This document shows positions 34,861-47,500 of a stretch of DNA of 64,000 nucleotides, in pieces. Source of the stretch: Tyto alba. Taxonomy: Eukaryota > Chordata > Aves > Strigiformes > Tytonidae. The stretch covers positions 1,116,001 through 1,180,000 of the forward strand of contig NW_024881322.1 in assembly GCF_018691265.1 (NCBI RefSeq), written 5' to 3'. The notes under the pieces are model-generated. The model was not told where the DNA came from, searched no databases, and worked only from the letters and a program-made list of their open reading frames with translations. The first letter of the stretch is position 1. Each line of letters starts with the position of its first letter. Made by a program: the position numbers and the translations under genes.

Positions 34861-37309
34861 TAGGACATTGAGTTTAGATTGTTACCTTGAAACTGGTTGT
34901 TCCTGCTCACTACTAGAAGATATATTAGTGAACTGCAACTGAAAGGATTACCAGGGTATAATCTTGCATTTTTTGGGGGGTGGTGGTGGGGATTTGCTTA
35001 TATTAATCTTTCTGCTTTGCTAGGTCTATGAAGACCACAAGGTTTAATTTCTCTAGGTAATTCTAACTTGTTCATTTGTCAAGTTTTTATCTTCAGGCTT
35101 TGAACGGTAAGGGGGAATTTGCAGCAAAGTCTTGTCATGGAGTTTGAAGAGTACCTTTATGCGGAGGGTAAATAAATGGTCTCTTCCTTATTTAGGTGAA
35201 CGTCTCAGACAGCACTCTTGCTGATGGTGTTCTTCTGAGCTACCTTAGGTTATTGTGTTGTGCAGAGTGCAAGAACCAAGCGATGCCAGGCAATATTTTC
35301 ATTGCTATCTGTTTATAAGCGATGCCCTTAGGGTAGGTAGAGGCCATAAAGGGTTTACACTGGGCATGTTCAACCTGCCGTCCATACCCGAACCTGCGTT
35401 CCTACCCCTTCCCTGCTAGTCACTTGGTCACTTGGTGAACACTTCTTGTGGTCATCTGGAGGGTCTGCATGGCCATAGCTCACGAAATCTTTCTTCAGCC
35501 TGGCTGCCAAGCCATGTTTGCACACGTTGGAAGCTGGGTGGTAAGGGTCGGGTCGGAACTGGGATTTCTCCAAGGTCGGTTTGTTGGGTTCCTTCAGAGC
35601 ACAGGAAAAACAGACTTCTTATCCAGCTGAATGGTTGAGTGTCACTTATACACACTTCCCTTCTCTGTTTTATCTAGTCTGACTGCTGTTGAGCTATTGC
35701 AGCTGGATTCTTCTTTGTGTACCACATTCTGCAGGAAGCTTTTTGGCCCATGTTGACTGATACGAAAGAGGAGCGTGGACTAATTCTGTTTAACAGCTTG
35801 TGCAAAATACACGTAGGAGTGTAAGGAAGAAACTGTCACTACTGAATCTCAGAAGTAAATGTAAGAAAAATGTTTAGAATTTAGGGAGGAAGGAGAAAAT
35901 GGCGTGCACGGATTGAATGTGAAGCATCAAGTCCCCGTTCAAAAGGGGAAGCTGTCCAAATGCTGTTTGGGAGATTTGGGCAGGTTTCGGAGAGCGTATT
36001 CTTGTTGTATCTGGCTGCTGATTAACAAGTCTGTAAGTTTTTGGTGTGTGTCATAGTTTTACCACATGCCATTGCAGCTTGCTGACTAAGGCTAGTGAAA
36101 TTTGTTTCTACCAAGGATGAGTATCCTCATAGGACATGCACGAAGAGGTTGGCTGATTGTATTCTCCACCTTTTGAGAGAGCTAAAAGGTTTGTTACAAA
36201 CAACTCGTAAAAAAGCAAAGAGAATTTAATTTATAGAGTTACGTGAACACGAATTCTCATGTGTCATTTTATATGAAGCAGAGCAAAAAAAGCACGGTTG
36301 TTTACAAGCAACAGCTAAAGCAAGGCTTTGAAAAAACCATGGATTTGGCTTCTATCAATATAGTGAAATATTTATTTAAATGAGTGTGACTTCCATTTGG
36401 TGTTGTAAGGGAAATATTTTTACAATTCATTTCTTCCCTTTACCATAGTGTTGAATCTTGCTTACTTTATGTAGTCATGCATGAATAGACTGTATTAAGT
36501 AGTATTTTCATAGGTTATATGGACATTTGAATTTCTTATGCATGGACCTATGAATTGAAGAACGCTACTTGAAAAAATGGTTTCTGATGAGATGAAAAGA
36601 TCAGAGTAACTCATTGGCTCCTTTACACAGGTATTCTAATTACATTTTTGTCCTTAACGTACGGACATTTATTCCCTCTGTTTTTGTAGCTTTCTGATAC
36701 AATTTCCTCTGAGGTCCTTTTCAGCATTAATTTTCATGTATATCATTTTTTTCATGTATCAAAAGAAATTAAATGAAGATAGGACAGGTGAAATAAAGAG
36801 AGAAGTAGGTTAACATGTTGAAAAATAGAAAAACTTGTCTAGGAAATAGCTTTTTAAGTGGGTTTAAACCAAATAGTCAAATTAGTAAGGCTAACCAGAA
36901 AAGAATGGATGTTTTTGTGGAGAAGGGTGAAAGATATATTAAGAGAAATCTGTGAAACCCCAGGGGGGAAATATACAAACAGTGACTTCTAAAACAGTCT
37001 AGCTTTATAACCAGAAACAACTAAAAAAAAAATAAATTAAAAGAATAAATGGCTTCTTTGCCATCAGCCCTTTCCCTCCATGAGAAGTGCTGTAAGTGGC
37101 AGTGAATAAGCAGTGGTTGCTCGCGTTCAGGGGTTACCACTGTGGGCTCCCTTTTTGAGGGAGATTCTGTTCAGGGTAAAACTTGATGCCCTGAAATGTA
37201 AAAACAAATTGTTTAGGGCATTTAAAAGGAATTTGTCTGGTATCAGTGCTATCAGTCCATGAATTTTAAAGGTATTTTTGTTACTGTGAACTTGAAAATT
37301 GTGATGGTG

Positions 37310-37310
<1 letters not shown>

Positions 37311-37347
<37 letters not shown>
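37311..37347. repeat. T37 homopolymer
   Basis: A run of 37 T residues. No element body or poly(A)-signal word is evident on the minus strand beside it. Confidence 0.95.
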
Positions 37348-39099
37348 CCTCAAAGCATGAACTACATGATCCCATGATGTAGCACCTTTGCTTATGTGCA
37401 GAGGTTATCTCCACGGTTGACTCCCTCCGTGGCGTTGGAAAAAAGCTGGTCAGCAGTAGTGCTCCCTTTCTCATTTGCAGATTATCTGGACCTGTAGAAA
37501 TACGGAGCAGAGGTAGTATGCCTTGCTTCTCCAGTGGCTTGCAGGGCTTGCACTTCCCTTCAGTCTGGCCCCCTGGGAGCCCCTGGAATTGCTCGGTTAA
37601 GCAAATAGTCTCATAGAGAGTTTGACTGATACCAGGAGATGATAACAGTTGTGCCAGCTCTGCTGGAAGATGGCAAGAGACTGCCACAGAGAATCCCTGA
37701 GTGAATGCAATCACAAAATACCAAGCAGCCCCAGGTGCTCGCGGTTTGGCGAGGTGGGGAGCAGCAGGATAAAAGCATTTTTTCCTTTTAAGGCTACAAA
37801 ACCCAACAGGAGGCTTCAGGGAAAACTTAGGTGGCTTGTTTCTGTGGAGTTCTTTTCCCTTGGCATGCATCACATCCCTGCAGAGGGATGCGAATTGGCC
37901 TCAGATTTTCTGAGGCAGGATTGAAAATGAAGGACAGAAAAATGTGTTTCCTATTGCAATCTATTGGACTGACTTCTTAAAATCAATAACAAAAGGTGGA
38001 ATTTCAGGAAGCTTCTACCATGGATGAGTTCAGCTCCTAAAATCACTGGCACAGTTTACAAGATACTTAAGTAGGGACGAAGTTCAGTGCGTTTGTTTTG
38101 TTTTGTTTTTAAACCTACATACACTTTACGGGATTTTGTTCTGTAATTTGTGGGCAGAAAACAGAATGAGAATTTGCCCTTGTTTTCTGACCAGCTTGAG
38201 TGTGGTTTTGGTGCCCAAAAGCATTTAAAAAAGACTTAAACTTTTTCCACTCCCCTCTCTTTTTTTTAAAAGGCGGTACTCTTAAAAGAGCTTGTATGAG
38301 AGCATGCATGCAAGTTAGTGTTTGATACATTGAAATCAGTTAATCACTTAATTGGTTCATTAGGTACTTACGAATTGATTTACCGGATGTTTGGCCATGT
38401 GTGACTTGCTGTCATTTAAAAATCTTCTCCTTTCAAGAGTTTATAAATAAGACTATGCATATTTATTGGGGATATTGTCACGCTGTGAATTCAGTAATTC
38501 AATTTGTTGACTTCAGTTCAGTTACATAAATTAATATGTATTTGCAGTTTTGGTCCTTTGCATTTAGATGTTGGTATGAGTTAAAAAAGAAGAGCACTAT
38601 TTTGATTTAGACTATAATGTCACAGAGCAATACAATAATTGTGTATCTTCAATGCTTGTTTGCTAATAAAGCTATTTCTCAGGAAGCGTTGTTGTGGAAA
38701 CCAGCATAATTTTAATTAATGTTTTACACTATGTGCCTTACAATTAGTATTTTAAAAATAGAAAATCTGTAATTGGACTTGTTTACCCACCCTAGTCACA
38801 GTGGAAACTGTACTCAAGGGTAAAATGCTTCATAAGCCCTAAGTGGTAGAAAACACCTACAGCCAAATTCTGGGTTTGGGCTGTGTGTTTGTTACTCCCT
38901 GTTGCAAGTTAAGAACCCCATGAAGTGCATCTCTTCTTTACAGACAACACAGATTGTACAACCACGTGTAACATAAACAGGAATAAGAATGTGCTTCAGT
39001 AGGACTTAAATGTTGTGCTGCAAGGCCTAGAATTATCTGACTTGAGTTGAACTGCGTTCAAGTGTTTTTTTCTCGAGATGTAGTTCTTTCAGATATTTT

Positions 39100-40735
39100 G
39101 TTTAACCTGCTTGGAAGTAATCCCAGGACGGCTGAGACTGGAAGGCGTCTCTGGACATTGCTTAGTCCAATCCCCTGCTCAAAGCAGGGTCACCTGGAGC
39201 AGGTTGCTCAGGGTCTTGTCCGGACAGCTTCTGAGTATCTTCAAGGATGGAGACACCAGAGCCTCTCTGGGCAACCCGTTCCAGGTTTGACCACCCTCAC
39301 GGTAGGGGCAGCGGAGGGAAAAAGACACACACACACACAAAAATATTATTTTCTTACTTTCAGATGGAATTCCCTGTATTTCAGTTTGTACCCATTGCCT
39401 CTTGTCCTTTTGCTGGGCACCCCTGAGAAGAGTCTGGCTCCGTCTTCCTTTTTCCCTCCCATCAGTTATTTATACACACTGGTGAGACGCCCGCTGAGCC
39501 TGCCCAGGCTGAACAGCCCCATTTCTCCCATCCTTTCCTCATATGTCAGATCCTCCAGCTCCTTTCTCACCTTTGTGGCCCCTTGCTGGACTTGTTTCAG
39601 TCCACGTTTCTCATGTACCAGGAGGCCCAGAGCTGGTCCCAGCTCTGCAAATGTCTCACCAGTGCTGAGTAGAGGGGGGGGGGGGGGGGAGGGGTGTCAC
39701 CTCCCTTATCCTGCTGGCGATTCTCTTTCTGGTGCACCCCACAACGCCGCTCCCTGTCCTTGCTGCAGGGGCACGACTCTGGCTTATGTTCAACTCGGTG
39801 TCTGCCACGACCCTTGGGTCTTTTCTCCGCAAGGCTGCTTTCCAGTTGGCCAGCCCCAAGCATGTACCGGTGCGTGGCGCTATCCATCCCCAGGTGCAGG
39901 ACTCTGCTGAACTTTGTGGGGTTCTTGTCAGCCCGTTTCTCCAGCCCGTCCAGGTCCTTCTGGATGGCAGCGCGCCCACCTGGTGTATCAGCTGCTCCTT
40001 TCGGTTCTGTGTCGTCAGCCAGCTTGCTGAGCCTCCTACCCCATGGTCTAGGGCATGCATGAAAATGTGAAATGCTACCGGGTCCAGTACCAACCCCTGG
40101 GGTACCCCACTAGTGACTGGTCTTCAGCTGGGCTTCGTGCTGCTGCCCACCGAGCAGTTCAGCCAGTTTTCCATCCACCTCAGCATTCACTTTAGTCAGT
40201 TCTTCACTGGTCTGTCAATGAGGAGGTTATGGGAGACGGTGTCAGAAGCGTTGCTGAAGTCATGATAGATGACATCCACCTCCCTCATCTCAGTGAGAGG
40301 AGCCAGGCATCTCGTTGCAGAAAGCTATCGGGTTGGTCAGATGTGATTTCTGCCTTCATAAATCCATGCTGACTGCTTCCAGTCACTTTATTTCACTCCA
40401 TATGTTAAGGAAATTGTTCCCAGGTTTAGTTGCTTATCACCTTCCCGGGGTTGGAGGTGAGGGTGACCTGCCTGTAGTTTTCTGGATCCTCCTGCTTGAA
40501 AATAGGACGTTTGCTTTCTTGCAGTCCTGAAGAACAACCTCTGATCCCCGTGACCTTTCAAAGATTGTTGAGAATAGCCTCCCGTTAACATCAGCCACCT
40601 CCCCCAGGGCCTAAGGGCTTGTGTACGTCCAGTTGTTTTAAATTTCCCTGAACTGGATCCTCCTCTGCTGACAGCAAGTTTTCATTGCTCCAGACTTCCT
40701 CCCTGGTTGCAGGGGCCTGGGATTTCTGAGAATAG
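39100..40735 (-). mobile_element. CR1-type LINE remnant (3' part of RT ORF plus 3' UTR)
   Basis: The reverse complement follows the familiar avian CR1 order. Read on the + strand, it goes from the tail region (TTAGTCCAATCCCCTGCTC, then GCAGGGTCACCTGGAGCAGG) through TGCCTCTTGTCC and GAAGAGTCTGGCTCC to the RT-coding part (CCCTGGGGTACCCCACTAG, AATCCATGCTGACTGCTTCC, ACCTTCCCGGGGTTGGAGG). The element is 5'-truncated at about 40.73 kb. Its frame is broken by stops and shifts, so it is inactive. A short CA repeat (39324-39340) and a G run (about 39675) have expanded inside it. The + strand frame 39047-39910 is an antisense artefact. Confidence 0.88.
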
Positions 40736-41821
40736 AATATTGAAGGAAGAAATATCTTTTAAAGTGACTTCCTTTTTTCTGGTAGCAGTCTGTCACTCTA
40801 GCTATCAGAGATACACTTAATGTGCTTTAAATGCCGACCAGTTCTTTGAAGAATGTGTGAATTAAATAAATTTCAAGTCTGTTGATAGACCTCGGTTTAA
40901 AGCTAAACTATTAATGTCTCTCCATGATTACACTGAAAAAGAAAAAATTCTAGTGTACAAAGGAGTACAAGTCTGCCAAAAATGTGGGAGTTTTCTGTTT
41001 GCTTCTCTCCTGTGTTGGCCTGGCTGGGTGCTGGCTGCGCAGAGATGTGTGACGGGAGTGACTACAGGCAGTGCAGGGGTTTCAGAGATATTTTTCGTGT
41101 GTCAGAGCAACAAGGTGGATTAGTCCGCAGTCACGTTCACGTTGCCACTGAGAGCTGTCGTCTGTGCCTGAGCAAGGTTGTTAACAGTCCCAATCTGCAA
41201 ACGTTCCTGTGCAGCCGTCAAATCGGGGGAAGGAGGGAAGGGGAGGAGGGGAGAAAGAAAAAAAAAAAAAAAAAGGAAGATGCTGTTTCCAGCTCAGCAG
41301 GAACCAGGGTGCTGGGAGCTGCTGCCGGGAGGGAGGCAGGGCTCTGGCTCCTGGCTGCTGCCGAGCTCCAAGCCCACCAGCAGCTTGGGAATCCCACCGC
41401 TGGCAGGGCTGCAAAGCACAGATGGTCCCTGTCCTGCTGAGCATGTGCCACCAGTGGGGAGCGCAGGTCAGTCAGCCCTGCCCTCCAAAGAGACATTGGA
41501 CCCCCCCACTGAGTGGAGTCAGAGCTGAGGAGCCACCCGTCTTCGGTGGTGGTGGTCTCCCCTTCCAGCACGACCCCAGCAGCTTTCAGTTAATCATAAC
41601 TTTTTAAAAGACTTCCAGTTGCTTTAGGGTTCCTTAACGAGCCGGCGGCTCTCAGGGGGTCGCACACAGTAGGACTCAGCCTGGCATCACGGGGAGGTCT
41701 GCCAGGGTTGCTGCTCATCCTGCCCGCGAACCGACCGGCGGGAGACTGCGGATGCTGCAGCGATTCCTCCCAAGAGTAGCCGTGCCGTCTTTTGGACTGC
41801 TTTCTGCTGGCACTGTTACGC

Positions 41822-41849
41822 AAAAAAAAAAAAAAAAAAAAAAAAAAAA
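41822..41849. repeat. A28 homopolymer
   Basis: A run of 28 A residues follows a GC-richer segment. No AATAAA lies just before it, so a retrocopy tail is not supported. Confidence 0.93.
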
Positions 41850-42312
41850 GAAGGGTCATTTATTTTCCTCGGCGCATCTTCTGTTGTCAGTGCCTCTTGG
41901 AAAGTCAGGGCCGCAGTGCGCGTGTCTTGGGGGTGGCAGGCCATTCATCCCGTCTTGGGTGTCTCGTCTTACAAAAAACGTCGTGTGACCTCACGGCAGC
42001 CATCTGGGGTCATTACTGAGGGCCCGAGAGCAAGCCCGGCCAAGCAGCATCCGAGGGGGGCACTTCGTTCACCAGTTCCTAAAGGGCTGTACCCATTAAT
42101 GCACTGAAGAAGCCCCTTCTCCCCATTTTGAATAGAGCTGACTGAAAGCTCCGGGCGGAAGAACTGCCAGACAAAAAATACTGTCTTTTTGGTAAGACAG
42201 AAAAACGCCACTGTTATTTAAATTTTGTATTTTGATTGAAATTTTTCACGTTGTACAATATTTTATATAAATTATTTTCTCTCAGGGGTTTTAAAAATGT
42301 TTAAGTGTTTTA

Positions 42313-42339
42313 AAAGTCGTATTTTATAAAAACGACTTT
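42313..42339. repeat. Near-perfect 27-nt palindrome
   Basis: AAAGTCGT and ACGACTTT form the arms (42313-42320 and 42332-42339), with the self-complementary TTTTATAAAA between them and one extra A at 42321. It lies in a very AT-rich stretch. Confidence 0.8.
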
Positions 42340-44661
42340 CATAAAATTCAGTGAAAAAACATGTATGTACCAATAACACTAAAAAATGCATTAAAGTGTC
42401 ACACCTTTGATGCAAACACTACAAAAAACGCAGCAGAAATAAGAAATTGCTGAACTGAAAAAATGCCACTGCAAAGGGAAAGGTGTGAAATGATTTTATT
42501 CTCGTTTCCTTGTCGTCCACCATCAATTTTTGAGCTACGTGCACATTTTAATGAGTAAAGGTAGAATGTAGAATTTTGGCTGGGGAATATTTTAATAACT
42601 TTAAATGATTATTAGCAGGTTATCAACAAGCCATTTTTTCTCTCATCTTACTACTAACATTGGTTCCAACAAAAGACTAGTATTTCTTCCGTTATAAAGA
42701 AACGATTGCTATATTAAGGCAGTTGTTAAAATCACTGATAGAGATCTAATCACTCATTCTTAACTAAGTAGTTTGTTCAACTGTAAAAGTAACTTCATAA
42801 TATGAAAAGACGGTCCAGTGGGTCAGTACTGTAGGGGAAGTTGTAAGAGGCCTCCAGAGCTGGTGGCTGACTTTCCTGCTTCTCCCTGTGTTTGCATCTG
42901 CCAAATTACATTTCAGTGTTGCAACTGCAAAGAGTTTTAGGATGGTTCTCTGCAAGGTGACAGCGGGTTTTTCGGTGGAGAGAGAAAGGAGGAGAAGGCT
43001 GAGGCCTGCGGCTGGTGAGGGCCCGCGACCACCGTGGTGACAGCACGGGGGGACTGTCGGTGCCGTGGCGATGCGTGTCTCCCTCCTGCGCCCTGGGGAG
43101 ACGCTTTGGAGCACGGAGCACCGTGAGCGCTCTGGTGGCACCGTAACACGGGGCTGTTGCCTCGCGAACGCCGGCTGCTTCCCAGTTCGGCTCATCTAAC
43201 ACGGAGCAGCCTGAAAACTGGTTGACAGCACTGCGTTGGCTGAGGTTTTAATACTGAGCCGTTCCTCCGGCTGGCCAGGTCTGCAAGGTTTGAAATGGCA
43301 GCTTGCAAGGATGGGCTCCTCTTTGCAGCTCGAGATGGAAAATCTGATCTTTTCGGGAAGCATCCTTTTGGGTTGCAGGCAAACTTTCCCTGGGCCAGTG
43401 AGTGGCACTGGAAGTGTGTATGGCACCGCTGTGCTGTGACAGTTTGGTCCATTTTATGGTGCGTGAGCCGGTCTGCTAACTTCACTGCCCACTAAGGGAG
43501 GGCAGGGTGGAACGGGAGGGTACCTTTGGCTGGCTGAAAGCAAGAAGGGAAGGAGCCAAGAGTGCAGGAGGTACTCAGGTGTGAAACCAGCTTATGGAGA
43601 TGGGCCTGGCATTGCTGCAGCACTGTGGCACTGCACCCGTGGCAGCTAAGGGAAGGAGAATGAGCAATCTAATGTTTCCTGTGATGGGGAGCGTGAAGAA
43701 GAGGGGATTTGAAAATGCTGCTCTCGAGTGGTAGGGGTTGCTTTACTATGTGTTTTGCCATGCTTCATAGTATGTAGACTGGGACGTGATAATGGTGTTG
43801 CACAGCCCATTTGGACTTCTTTGGGTGTCCTGGACTGTTGACTTGTATTCAGATGTGGGATTTGAATGGATGAAAGAGGTAAAGGTGCCTTTGAAATGAG
43901 TTGATTCTTAAAAAGAGGGGGGGAAGTGGGGGGGGGGGGGGCAATTAGCAGGATGCTTTTCATTACTCTCTCAGTGAAAATGTGTAGTAGATACAGGGTA
44001 AAACTACACCACTGTATGGGTTGTTTACCATATCGCTGCATCTCTTTCTCCCATGCTAGTCAAAGGGAAGCTGATGCTCCTGGTGGTGGGCCAACCTATG
44101 GCCTATTATGTTGCTCCTGGAAAGTCTGTATAATTTACAGAACTTGCTAATGCTTGCCAGCTTCACCGGGCTCCAGGTTGTAAGGGCTTCACCCATCAGC
44201 TCTTGAGCCAGCGCGGTCTCTCGTGCGAAGGTCCCGTGTCTGGCTTCCTCCCTTCACAGTGAGAGCACGGATGCAACAGCAGTTTCTGGTTCTTGTTTTT
44301 CTTTCCTCTTCCTGCAATTCCACAGGCTTTTCTGACAGCCTTGAACGTCCCTGTAACTATCACCATGCTCCTGCCCTCTGGCTTTTTGTCCTTGAATTGG
44401 TAGTCCTGCAAGTGAGACAGACTTTCTTTGTAGCTGGGCCATCTTTATAAAGAGCCTCTAAATCCTAATGTTCATTTCTGACAGAGGGAGGAAAAAAAAA
44501 AAAAAAAAAAAAGAGCAGGTGAGTGGCTTTGAATTCATATGCTTTTATTTGGGGGGACAGAAAAAAAAAAAAAAACAACGAACCAACCAATCAACAAAAC
44601 ATAGGTCAAGCCAAGCAAGAGGAAAAAAACAAACCTAAGTCTCGATTTCAGAAGAGTTCCC

Positions 44662-44696
44662 ATTTTTTATTTTATTTTTATTTTTATTTTATTTTC
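44662..44696. repeat. (TTTTA)n simple repeat
   Basis: TTTTA/TTTTTA units in a T-rich stretch, about 80 bp downstream of two A tracts (about 44492-44512 and 44561-44575). Confidence 0.8.
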
Positions 44697-46526
44697 ATTG
44701 TTTCTCTGTTTCTTTTTTTTTTGGAAGGAATTGTTTCAGGAGAGGAAATAGTAGTCTTGTTTTCCCTCCTACCACCCAGGCCGCTCCGGGGCAGTGCATG
44801 CTGTCAGACAAAGCCACAATCACAGTTATGCTCAACACACCTGACTGGGAGCAGCTGCTGTTTCAGGAACTGGAGGAGAAGGAGGGCATACGTGTGCCAC
44901 ACGCTGGGGACAGACTCCCTTTGCTCTGACGTGACTTTTATACAGCTTGTTAGGAATGAGTGGGTTAGTGACCGGGCAGGGATTGCAGGGGACATGGCAG
45001 GGCTTGGCACACCAAAGAAAACCCGGAGCCACACGGGCTCTTGTACTCAGTGAGAAAATTCAGATTTACGGCTCTCCTGGAATCAGACTGAAGTGAGACT
45101 GGTAGTAAACAACTTCTGTGCTAATAGCAGGGTGTCTTAGCGTGCAGGTGGTTTGGAACAGAAGTGAGTGCCTTTAAGCACTGTTTAATGGTGTTGTGCA
45201 TCTCAGGCTGAAAAATGGCCACAAGCTTTATTACTTTAATATTAACGCTTTTTCATTACTCTCTCTCCACCCCACCCCATCCCACCCCCCCACACACACA
45301 AATTGCTGTTTTCATCATAGAGTGGCTCTTTCTTTTTTCCCCTCGCCTGCCGTTTTTCCCAGCGTGAGGCGGGTGGGGGGCAGGAGGGACAGTTGAGGAC
45401 GTCCCGGCGCCGCATCTGTTGCCCAACGAAGCCAAAGCCCAGGCTGCCGCCGGATAACCTGTCGAGGTAACTCGCAAAAGCCCTCCACAATAAAAGCATC
45501 CCTCCTGCCGTGGCTCTGCTTTCTAGTGACCTGCGAGAGGCCGGCACCTCGTCCGAGAGCTTCTCCCAGAAGGGTTTTCCATCCTTCCCCCTGGTGCTTG
45601 ACGGCAGGGGCTTAGCAGGGCAGGTGCCGGTATCCATCCCTTCCCAATGCTCGTGATCGAGGATTTCCACCACGTTTGCCCCTGCGGGCTGCGTGCTGGG
45701 ATGTTTTAAAGTTGGGAAACAATTCATAGTGATTCACAGGACCGAATTTGCCCCGTTTCCCCCTGCAATTTGGAAAAAAATAGCTTGATTATGTTGTTGT
45801 TTTTTTTTTTTTTTTCCCCAAATCCTATTCTTACAGTCTCTTTCCCATTCTAAATATGCCAAGTTAACTTTATTTCTGTGCCAGTACCAACTATAACCAG
45901 AGTTAAATTAGCCTTCCTGTTAGCTCTGATTGGTTTTCACTTTTCAACAAGCCTTAGTAAAATAAATCATGTCCCACTTGTCTTTAAATTTCATTATCAT
46001 GACCTAACTTAATTTTCTATAAATTATTTCTACCTGAGCTTCTTTGACTGTGAATTTGCAGCCGCCAGTGTCTTGCTCATTGGATCATTGCCCAGCTAAT
46101 CAAGATTATTTTTGTTCTTCACAACTCCTGCTTTTTGTATTCGCTAGCTCCACTAGAGTCAACTTGGCTGTATAACCTCTGTGGGGACACACAAGAGAGC
46201 TGATGTATTCTTGTCTTTAAAATAAGGGTTTTATTAAACTGAGTTTCCTTGTCTTCCTGTCATGCTCTACTGCTGCTAATAAAGACCTCTTTTCCTTTAG
46301 AATAAATGTGACCTCAATGGTTTGTTCTCATCTCAGAGGCAGCCATTGCAACACTTTCTTTTGGCTCTTCCTTTCTTTTCTTTTCTCCTTGGGAAGAATG
46401 GCTGGCTGACTGGAAAATCTCTGCTCACTCAGTATTGAGCAGCTGTGCCTTGTTTTTGTTTTTTAGCACGGCTGGATTTCATGTCTGATAAAGACTGGTG
46501 TTTATTTCCACTGAGAAATGCCAATC

Positions 46527-46596
46527 CATGGGATTGGTTTTTGTTTTTTTGTTTGTTTTTTTTTGTTTGTTTGGTTGGTTGGTTGTTTTTTTTTTA
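46527..46596. repeat. T-rich (TTTG)n/(GGTT)n tract
   Basis: TTTG units, then GGTT units, then a T run. Low complexity with no element recognised. Confidence 0.8.
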
Positions 46597-47448
46597 GAGC
46601 TGTTCCTTTTATTTAGCAATTGTTGATAAACATTTTGTATTTCAGCCCCCTGAACACTGAAGGCTCGCCTTTCACCAAGCTGCTGAGTTGCAACCAGGCT
46701 CAATATTTTTGCTGACTAAGGGTCAGAGAGCCCTTAAAGGATTTCAGCCTCCTACATCAAGTTGTAATAGCAACTCGCTATGATCATATGTCGCCAGAAG
46801 AGAAACTTGTACTGTGAGCTTTTTATGACTTTGGAAAAATACTGCCTGGTTAGGAAAAAAAAAAAAAAAAAAAAAACAAACCAACAAACAATCCAAAACA
46901 AAACGATTTTACCTGACTTGCTGGGAAGCCTTGGGGATGCTCCAGAGCAGTCATTTCAAAATGAAAACATGCTGAGTATTGCTTAGGTGGAACTCATATA
47001 ATCTGCAAAGTCCTTTAATGGCAGCCAAGGGCCCGATGTAACTCACCAGCACACTAAAAAATAGCCAGTTTTTCTAACTCTCCTTTGGAGACGAGTGGCA
47101 ACATGCAGCTGTTTATGACGAGTGGTCTAACATTATCTTTTAATATCGCCTTTCTTTTGAAAGCAGACACTCTTGCTTGGTGTCTCGATCCTGGTGGAGC
47201 TGGTACGTCTGCTTGGGTAGTTTAACTGTTATGGTGGATGTTGATGGAATTGAGTTTTCTGGGTGCATTCAGACTCCTCTGAAGGAATCCTGTTACCTCT
47301 CGGCACGGGATGGAGCAAGAGCAGCGGGTACAAAAGGTACTGCCTTGGGCACACAGCAGTATTGGCAGTTCTGACATGCTTCAGTCTGACCTAAATTATT
47401 TGGCTCCATATGAAGTTTGCTGGTAAAACGACACGTCATGTGATAGGC

Positions 47449-47500
47449 AGGGGGTCAGATTAGATGATCTAATGGCTCCATCTGGCCTTAAACTCTTAAT
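47449..47500 (+). mobile_element. Old CR1-like LINE 3' tail fragment
   Basis: GGGGTCAGATTAGATGATCT followed by AATGGCTCCATCTGGCC and TTAAACTCTTAA resembles the conserved 3' end of ancient amniote CR1 elements (a 'CAGACTAGATGATC..AATGGTCCCTTCTGGCCTT' type tail). It is only about 50 bp long and degraded, in the opposite orientation to the 39-40 kb CR1. The match is from memory of the family. Confidence 0.5.

Larger units (their letters stand above)
28994..39099. other. Middle of intron 1, no gene supported
   Basis: Single-copy-looking sequence with small tandem duplications and homopolymers listed separately. One 256-codon open frame begins at 31266 (see findings) and a 248-codon minus-strand frame at 37127-37873 is open only because it crosses the T37 tract. 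No protein family is recognised. Confidence 0.5.
40736..47448. other. Intron 1 after the CR1 remnant
   Basis: Alternating GC-richer patches (about 41.2-42.1 kb, 42.95-43.2 kb) and AT-rich ones (42.2-42.5 kb, 45.8-46.3 kb). No protein family, RNA gene or intact transposon is recognised. Homopolymers and a near-perfect palindrome at 42313-42339 are noted separately. Confidence 0.5.

Noticed and set aside
37127..37873. 248-codon minus-strand frame with a poly-lysine run
   Set aside because: The lysines come from the T37 homopolymer. The rest matches nothing and shows no splice or promoter signals.
39047..39910. 287-codon + strand frame
   Set aside because: It is antisense to the CR1 element's 3' region and reflects its composition, not a gene.
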